Source of the DNA: Hygrophila difformis
Taxonomy: Eukaryota; Streptophyta; Magnoliopsida; Lamiales; Acanthaceae
NCBI GenBank assembly: GCA_030278955.1
Contig: JAOANR010000012.1
Coordinates: 26,343,977 to 26,407,976 of the forward strand
Length of the DNA: 64,000 nt
Direction of reading: 5' to 3'
The position numbers were made by a program, and so were the translations under genes. The notes beneath the pieces are model-generated. The model searched no databases. It was not told the DNA's origin and was given only the letters and a program-made list of their open reading frames with translations. This document shows positions 57,304-64,000 of this stretch, one piece after another. Each line of letters opens with the position of its first letter. Within the stretch, counting starts at the first letter, position 1.

Positions 57304-60300
57304 ATGGAAATTAACACAAGCCGGATGATTTCGTTGAATGGGATGAATTATCACAAATGGCAGGGGAAGATGAAAGATCTTCTATTTGTAAAAAGTTTGC
57401 ATTTACCTGTGTTTGCTACTTCGAAGCCAGAATCTAAATCGGATGAGGATTGGGCTTTTGAGCATCAACAGGTATGTGGTTTTATTCGACAGTGGGTCGA
57501 TGATAATGTGTTAAATTTGGTAGCTAATGAGACGCATGCCAAGACATTGTGGGATAAGCTTGAAAAGCTTTATGCTTCAAAGACAGGGAATAATAAGTTA
57601 TTCTTGCTGAAACAATTGATACAATTGAGGTATAAGGAAGATGTTCCTATCGCTGACCATGTGAATGAGTTCCAAGGGTTGTTGGATCAATTGTCAAATG
57701 TTGGAGTGAAATTCGATGATGAGATTCTTGGATTATGGTTGCTGAATACTTTGCCTGATAAGTGGGAGATATTCAGGGTGTCACACACTAATTCTGCTCC
57801 TGATGGTGCAATGACTCTTGATTATGCCAAAAGTGGAATTATGAATGAGGAGATGAGAAGAAAAACTCAAGGTTCATCATCTTCACAGAATGAGTTGTTT
57901 GTTGCAGATAATAGGGGGAGACAGAAAATCAGAAATGTTGATAAGGGCAGACAAAGGAGCAAGTCCAAATCTCGATACAAGAATGTTGAGTGTCACTACT
58001 GTCACAAGAAGGGTCATATCCAGAAATATTGCTTCAAGTGGAAGAATGATAATAGGAATGCTGGTGCAGGAAAGTCTGAGGATATCAGTCATGTTGCCAC
58101 GACTACAAAAGATGATCTTGTTGTTGTCTTTGATGAAAATGCAGTGAATACAATTTCCTCTGATGTTAGTTGGTTTGCTGATACAGGTGCTGCAGTCCAT
58201 GTCACATCAAGAAGGGATTTCTTTTCTACTTACAATGCTGGTAAGTATGGTTCATTAAGGATGGGAAATAATGGTATATCTGAAGTTGTGGGCACAGGTG
58301 ATATTTGTTTGAAGATGGCCAATGGATCTATATTGCGATTGAAGGATGTCAGACATGCACCGGTTATTCGTATGAATCTGATTTCTGTTGGGAGACTTGA
58401 TAAAGATGGTTATGGAAATAATTTCTGTGATGGTATATGGAAACTGAATAAAGGATCTCTTGTGGTTGCTAAAGGTAAAATACTGAGATCAAACTTATAT
58501 TCGTTGCAAGCTTCAGTTTCCAGTGATGCTGTGAACCTGGTGGAGAAGCAGAATTCCCCTGAATTATGGCACAGACGGTTGAGTCACATAAGTGCTAAAG
58601 GCCTCGAAACTCTGGTGAGAAAAAATGCCACTTCTGGATTGAATAATGCAAATTTGGAGAAATGTCCACATTGTTTTGCAGGAAAGCAACACCGAGTTTC
58701 ATTCAAAACTCATCAACCTCGACGAATGCAGAATTTACTGGACTTGGTGCATTCAGATGTCTTCGGTCCGTTGAAGGTACACTCATTTAGTGGTGCATCT
58801 TATTTTGTGACATTTATTGATGATCATTCCAGGAAGCTATGGGTCTATGTGTTGAGATCAAAGGATCAAGTGCTTGATAAATTCAAGGATTTCCATGCTT
58901 TAGTTGAAAGACAAACTGGAAGAAAGTTGAAGTGCATCCGTACTGATAACGGGGGAGAGTATCGTGGACCATTTGAGGATTATTGCAGGAAACAGGGGAT
59001 TCGACATCAAAAGACACCTCCTAAGACACCTCAGTTGAATGGGTTAGCTGAGAGAATGAATCGAACATTATTGGAGAGAGTTCGATGTCTGCTGGCAGAG
59101 TCAAAACTTCCTAAGACCTTTTGGGGTGAAGCTTTATTGACTGCTACACATGTGATCAATCTGACTCCCACAGTTGCTCTTAATGGAGATGTTCCAGATG
59201 CAGTTTGGAAAGGTAAAAGTTCATCATATGATCATTTAAGAGTCTTTGGTTGCAAGGCCTATGTTCATGTTCCAAAAGATGAAAGATCAAAGCTTGATGT
59301 GAAAAGCAAACCGTGCATCTTTTTGGGCTATGGTCAAGATGAGTTTGGCTATAGATTGTATGATCCAGTTACAAAGAAGCTCGTAAGGAGTCGTGATGTT
59401 GTGTTTATGGAAAATCAGACAATTGAAGATTTGAAGAAATCTGACTTTCATGCTCAAGATGACTTTGTAGATGTTGAGCCAGTTCCTATAACACGATCGC
59501 CAGCTGGAGATGATACAGAAGAACAGGATATGCAACAAGATCAGACAGATGATGATCATGGTGATGGTGCACAACACTCTATGGGTGGTGATAATGATAA
59601 TTTTGATCATGCTCAACAGGTTCCTCTCAGGAGATCTGCAAGAGATAGACAACAGTCTACTAGATATTCACCTAGTGAATATGTCCTTTTGACTGATGAA
59701 GGAGAACCTGAATGCTTTGATGAAGCAATTGAGAGTGTGGATAAAGAGCATTGGTTGCATGCTATGAATGATGAGATGGAGTCTCTTTATGATAATGATA
59801 CATTTGAGTTGGTGAAATTACCAAAAGGAAAAAGAGCCCTGAAAAATAAGTGGGTTTACAGGCTGAAGCAAGAACAAGGTTCTTTGACACCAAAGTATAA
59901 AGCAAGATTGGTGGTTAAAGGCTTCGAGCAGAGAAAAGGAATTGATTTTGATGAAATCTTTTCTCCAGTAGTTAAATTGTCTTCTATTCGATCTGTGTTA
60001 GCTATGGCTGCAAGTCTTGACTTGGAGATCGAACAAATGGATGTGAAGACAGCATTTCTTCATGGTGATTTTGATGAAGATATCTATATGGAGCAACCTG
60101 AGGGATTTCAAGTGCAGGGCAAAGAAGATTATGTCTGCAAATTGAAAAAGAGCTTGTATGGTTTGAAACAAGCTCCTCGACAATGGTACAAGAAGTTTGA
60201 GTCAGTGATGCAACAGCATGGTTATCGAAAGCTCAATTCTGATCATTGTGTATTTGTGCAGAGGTACTCAGAAAATGACTTCATTATCTTGCTGCTCTAT

Positions 60301-60543
60301 GTTGACGACATGTTAATTGTTGGTCAGAGTATTTCAAGAATTAGGGAGCTGAAGCAAGAGTTGAGCAAGTGCTTTTCTATGAAAGATTTGGGAGCTGCAA
60401 ATCAAATTCTTGGCATAAGAATTTTGAGGGATAGAAAGTTGGTAAACTTTGGCTATCTCAGGAGAATTATATTCAGAAGGTGCTTCAAAGGTTTCATATG
60501 GAAAATGCTAAGCCTGTTAGTACTCCATTGGCAACACACATGA
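57304..60543 (+). pseudogene. Copia gag-pol, element C, up to the frameshift
   Basis: This encodes Gag (MEINTSRMISLNGMNYHKW start; capsid region with LWDKLEKLYASK and KLFLLKQLIQLR), a zinc knuckle CHYCHKKGHIQKYC (57991-58032), protease (ADTGAAVH), the integrase HHCC domain (LWHRRLSH...CPHC) and DDE core (HSDVFG, RTDNGGEY, NGLAERMNRTLLE), then reverse transcriptase (KTAFLHGDF, YVDD at 60298-60309). The ATG at 57304 was chosen because it follows the primer-binding site and starts the conserved Gag. One base is missing at about 60437-60444, so the last 30-odd codons to 60543 are out of frame. Apart from this the protein is uninterrupted. Confidence 0.9.
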
Positions 60544-61268
60544 AATTGAGTGTTTCTCAATGTCCTTCCACTGAAGAAGAGAAGAAAGATATGGAAAATG
60601 TTCCCTATTCATCAGCAGTTGGAAGTTTGATGTATGCAATGGTATGTACAAGGCCTGATATTGCCCATGGTGTGAGCACTGTAAGTCGTTTTCTCTCAAA
60701 TCCTGGAAGAGAACATTGGAAAGCTGTGAAGTGGATCTTGAGATATCTTCGTGGTACATCAGATTTGAAACTCTGTTTTGGAAGTGAGGATTTAGTTCTT
60801 CGTGGTTTCACTGATGCTGATATGGCGGGTGATATTGATACTCGCAAATCCACTTCAGGTTATGTGATTGTCTTTGCAGGGGGAGCAATCTCTTGGCAGT
60901 CTAGAAGGCAGAAATGTGTTGCATTGTCAACAACTGAAGCTGAATTTATTGCAGCTACTGAAGCGTGCAAGGAGATGCTTTGGGTGAAGAAATTTCTCAA
61001 GGAGCTTGGCTATGCACAAGAGAGGTATGCCTTACTTTGTGACAATCAAAGTGCTATCCATCTTAGTAAACATCCTAGCTTTCATTCAAAGTCTAAACAC
61101 ATTGATACGAGATATCATTGGTTGCGTGACGTGTTGGATGAGAAGTCGATATACCTTGAGAAGGTACATACAGATGATAATGGAGCTGATATGCTTACGA
61201 AATGTGTACCGAGATGGAAATTTGAATTTTGTTGCTTACTTGTCGGAATGACAAGTTCCTCCACATAG
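60447..61268 (+). pseudogene. Copia RT end and RNase H, element C (after the frameshift)
   Basis: The true frame resumes at KLWLSQENYIQKVLQRF (about 60447) and runs through GSLMYAMVCTRPDIAHGVS, the RNase H acids (TDADMAGD, TTEAEFIA, LCDNQSAI) and LTKCVP to a stop at 61266-61268. An internal ATG gives an open frame from 60480, but this piece would normally be part of the polyprotein. Confidence 0.88.
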
Positions 61269-61270
61269 TC

Positions 61271-61287
61271 GGGAGGAGGGGGAGATT
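61271..61287 (+). promoter_or_regulatory. Polypurine tract of element C
   Basis: GGGAGGAGGGGGAGATT lies directly before the 3' LTR, three bases after the stop codon. Confidence 0.88.
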
Positions 61288-61923
61288 TGTTGGGGTCCTC
61301 CCGAAGTCAACAAATAATAAAAATGGGAGACCTTCATTATTGAGATAGAGACACACATATTCACGGATGAGAGGCTGTCATACAACACAGCAGCCATAGA
61401 GAGAAAAAACAAGAGAAAGAAAGAGAGCAAAAACGCAGCTGCCTTCTTCCCCCGTCCAGATTCCGATTTCCGGCCAAACGGCGTATCAAATCTTGTCCGA
61501 TCGGGCTGAAATTTTTACAGCAGGTGCGGGACATCTTGTTCTTGATTTTGTACGGTGGAGATCGAATTTCAACGGTTAGAAATTTTTGTATAATTTCCTG
61601 TTCGGGGCTGCAGATTGTGTTCTTATTTTCGATTTGGTGTTCTTGGTGGAGTTGAGATTGTGGTGACTTTGTGTTGTTGTAAAGCCACATCTTTTGTTGT
61701 GATTTGGGCAGACTTTGGTGTAATATCTTTTGGTGATAGTGGATTTGAGATAGGCTCAAGAGCCTCGTGGTTTTTACCTTTCGAATTGGAAGGGTTTTCC
61801 ACGTAAATCCTTGTGTTCTTGTTTGCTTGTTTTTGTTAATGTTCCTGCGAAATTCTAACAACTTGGGAATTGTTTGTCCGCTGCAAATTTTGAACTTGTG
61901 AAGTGTTTGGTGAATTCCCATTA
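61288..61923 (+). repeat. 3' LTR of element C
   Basis: It starts TGTTGGGGTCCTCCCG and ends CCCATTA, so the terminal CA of the 5' LTR has become TA. Relative to the 5' LTR it lacks 9 bp near 61378. Confidence 0.85.
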
Positions 61924-61928
61924 CAAGT
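61924..61928. repeat. Right target-site duplication CAAGT (element C)
   Basis: It matches 56620-56624. Confidence 0.82.
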
Positions 61929-62476
61929 ATCCTCACCTTGTTGATTTCTTAATATTTGTTAAGTATCGGAACAATTATTTAAGTAATATTGAAACAAATA
62001 TTTAAGTATATGAAGTGTAATATAATTTAATTTTAGTACATCAGTAATACTAATATTTAAATCTAGAAATCAATGTTAAAATTAAAGCACTATCTATTTT
62101 TATTTAAGTTATTAAAATAGACACATAGAAGGCTTGTATATTAATTAGAAAATATGCCAAATGCCTGTGGTCTCAGATAAAAATAATGAACTGTTATAAT
62201 GGTTTTATTTTTTCTAAAAAAATATTAACTATATATAGGTTGATAGAATAAGAGACTAGATTTTATCATTATAGGGAACTGGATCATCATCATATTATGA
62301 TTTTATCAAACAACCAATTATTGGAATATGTCATATCATAAAATAATACATTACTATCTTTTGAGTCAAATAATCTTATAGTGAGTTTTTATGAAACTGT
62401 AATTTGTGTTAGTTAAGCAAGTCTTTGGGATGGTCTTTGGCATTACCATGCCCGACGGTGAAATATGGGACGGCGG
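61929..62476. other. AT-rich intergenic sequence
   Basis: No gene or repeat identified. Confidence 0.35.
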
Positions 62477-62485
62477 ATGCAATGG

Positions 62486-63124
62486 TTAATTGTTGAGTTA
62501 TGACTTTCTACTAGAGAAGAGTGGATGAATGAAGTTCCATAAACTTTGGTTTGACTTATGAATGATGAATCTTGAATGGTGATAGTCAGGCAGCAGTTAT
62601 CTAGTGCAGAAGGGAGTAAGATACTGTTGATGTTGCTGCTTTGCTGCTTTGTTATTTGCCGTTGTTCTGCCGTTGTCCTGCTGTTTACGGGAGTTCCAGA
62701 AAGTTCACAATAGGTCACTGAAGACTGATGTCTGAGGCTGTCTTTGAATCATTTCTCCAATGATTCATGACTGATGTTGCTCTGAGTTGTATATTGTTGT
62801 ATCATCTATGAGTCTGTCTGCGGCTGTGGTGGGCTTCAGAATTCATGGTGGTTATCTGCCTCCCTATTAATTTCTTGATGTCTGCTGATTCCTCGGGTGG
62901 GGCTGAATAGGACTGGGCAAGATTGATTTGGTAGATTAAGAGGACCAAACTGGATAACAAGTGTGAGGCTTTATTAATTTCTTGATGACATATTGCTGTT
63001 GGGTATGTATAATGGAGGTCGCCTCCCTAGCTATTTATGTTTTGTGACTTGCTGTACTCCAACTTTTGGCTGTCTATGAATAAGATTACTTTCCCTCAAA
63101 AAAAAAAAAAAAAAAAAAAAAACA
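62486..63124 (+). mobile_element. Poly(A)-tailed retroposon (LINE 3' end or processed transcript)
   Basis: About 612 bp of moderately GC-balanced sequence ends in an AATAAG signal (63079-63084) and about 25 A residues (63098-63122). ATGCAATGG occurs before it (62477-62485) and after the tail (63125-63133), a likely target duplication. No long open frame is present. It may be a 5'-truncated LINE or a copy of a non-coding or 3'UTR transcript. Confidence 0.65.
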
Positions 63125-63133
63125 ATGCAATGG

Positions 63134-63257
63134 ATTTAATTCATTTATTAACTTAATTTATTCTGCCAAAATTATGAGTAATTATTTATTATTTTAAAAA
63201 TTAAATATATAACATATTGTGAAATGTAATGCAAACTTGAATAATATATTATATGTA
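63134..63257. other. AT-rich spacer
   Basis: Nothing identified. Confidence 0.3.
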
Positions 63258-64000
63258 CTAGGATTTTTTGCCCGCTACGCACGAGCGGTTCATCCATAAC
63301 TTTTTAAGTAAACAAAATCAAGAATTTTTGTGGCATTGTTATAGTTAAAAGTGTTTAGGTACACAAACACTTATAGTGGGTGGGGTTCACTGAACAATGG
63401 GGAAGGATGGTAGGCATATTAAAACGTGGACTATAATTCACAATACCATCTTGTAAATTACTTCCTCCGTTCTCTTTTAAGTGATCCATTTGCATATTAT
63501 CAACTATTCATTAAGTCATTTTAATCAAAAGTTTAACATAGTTATGTAAGAGAAAATATAATCAAGTGATATTTTAAAAAAATTAATGTTAGATTTGTCT
63601 AATCACGTAGGTTTATAATATTAATTTTTTTACAATTTTTACTTATATACAATTTGAGTTATTAATATTTAAAAATATGTTTTGGACTGCATGAAACGCA
63701 GAAGGAGTGCATTTAAAAGAGAACAGAGGAAGTATAAGCTAATCAACTGGGAAAGAAGGTCAAAACTGATACTGAGACAAAACTTAGTTGATTTCTCAAA
63801 ACGATCGAGATAAAAATTGAAAAAGAAAGAACAGAACTTTTAAAAAAAAAAACGTAACTGAAATTGTGGTATTTTTTCGAACACATTGAATACTGCATAA
63901 TTTTCTATATATAATCAACACATTAAGAAACTTAAATGTAGAAAGATACCAAATTCATTGTCATTAGCATCAGGAATTTCAGAATCTAACAAATCAAAAC
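63258..64000 (-). mobile_element. Helitron 3' terminus (minus strand), element runs off the window
   Basis: On the minus strand CCGCT-CGTGCGT-AGCGG forms a hairpin, followed by GCAAAAAATC and CTAG|T (CTAG at 63258-63261). The rest of the element would extend rightward past 64000. The MITE at 63461-63732 would lie inside it. The extent beyond the terminus is inferred. Confidence 0.5.
63461..63732. mobile_element. MITE, Stowaway-like
   Basis: TA-flanked (63459-63460 and 63733-63734). Left end CTTCCTCCGTTCTCTTTTAA and right end TTTAAAAGAGAACAGAGGAAG are a clear terminal inverted repeat of about 20 bp with one mismatch. Confidence 0.82.

Larger units (their letters stand above)
56625..61923 (+). 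mobile_element. Element C: Ty1/copia retrotransposon (Tork/Tnt1-like)
   Basis: This is a 5299-bp element with LTRs of 645 and 636 bp, an initiator-Met primer-binding site, one gag-pol reading region in copia order (protease, integrase, RT, RNase H), a polypurine tract and the duplication CAAGT (56620-56624 and 61924-61928). The LTRs differ by about five substitutions and one 9-bp indel. One frameshift near the RT/RNase H boundary makes it defective. The order of integrase before RT and the motifs GKQHRVSF and YVDDMLIV support copia; the Tork assignment is from overall resemblance. Confidence 0.9.

Noticed and set aside
56719..57354. 211-residue minus-strand frame (and its copy at 61361-61936)
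   Set aside because: It lies across the LTR of element C antisense, is present twice because the LTR is, and lacks a domain.

Overview
The window looks like intergenic chromatin of a flowering plant, probably a eudicot. It is AT-rich and packed with plant transposon families: long-LTR Ty3/gypsy chromoviruses, a Ty1/copia element, a TRIM, Helitrons, MITEs with CTCCCTCCGTCCC-type ends, and a Mutator-like foldback element. I found no intact host protein gene and no tRNA or rRNA gene. The only host-like coding signals are a decayed PIF1-type (Helitron) helicase near 27.5 kb and gene-like GC-rich fragments inside a candidate Helitron at 43.0-45.9 kb.

Layout. 1-2301: unassigned sequence with a GC-rich low-complexity block and a cluster of seven short hairpins (813-1057). 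2302-24540: family A, a tandem array LTR-int-LTR-int-LTR-int-LTR of a Ty3/gypsy chromovirus, bounded by one 5-bp TTTTT target duplication. All three internal regions lack reverse transcriptase and share the same integrase frameshifts. 24546-31929: AT-rich DNA with a helicase relic, a MITE and Helitron ends. 31935-41827: family B, a complete and apparently intact Ty3/gypsy chromovirus (TCAGT duplication, LTRs differing at about a dozen sites), seemingly inserted into a Helitron (28599-42386). 42387-50540: further Helitron ends, one candidate Helitron on the minus strand with gene-like pieces, and MITEs, one nested in another. 50548-51369: a hAT-like element carrying a 326-bp TRIM. 52034-52794: a Mutator-like foldback element that is almost one perfect hairpin. 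53097-53440: a PIF/Harbinger-type MITE. 54042-55300: three tandem long hairpins with a short repeat in their loops. 56625-61923: a Ty1/copia (Tork/Tnt1-like) element with a single frameshift. 62486-63124: a poly(A)-tailed retroposon. 63258 to the end: the edge of another Helitron, with a MITE.

Most striking points. (1) In families A and B the gag and pol frames are separated by a short AT-rich segment with GT...AG borders (91 bp in A, 76 bp in B). Removing it joins the two frames in the same phase and at the same protein position, so alternative splicing could set the Gag to Gag-Pol ratio. (2) Family A is an RT-deleted element that persists as a trimeric array sharing LTRs, best explained by unequal LTR-LTR recombination. 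(3) There are several unusual palindrome architectures: the seven-hairpin cluster, a GC-rich hairpin island within the family A LTR, the 761-bp foldback element, and the triple-hairpin array.

All assignments come from reading the sequence without database searches. Clade names (Tekay/Del-like, Tork-like) rest on recognised motifs and structure.
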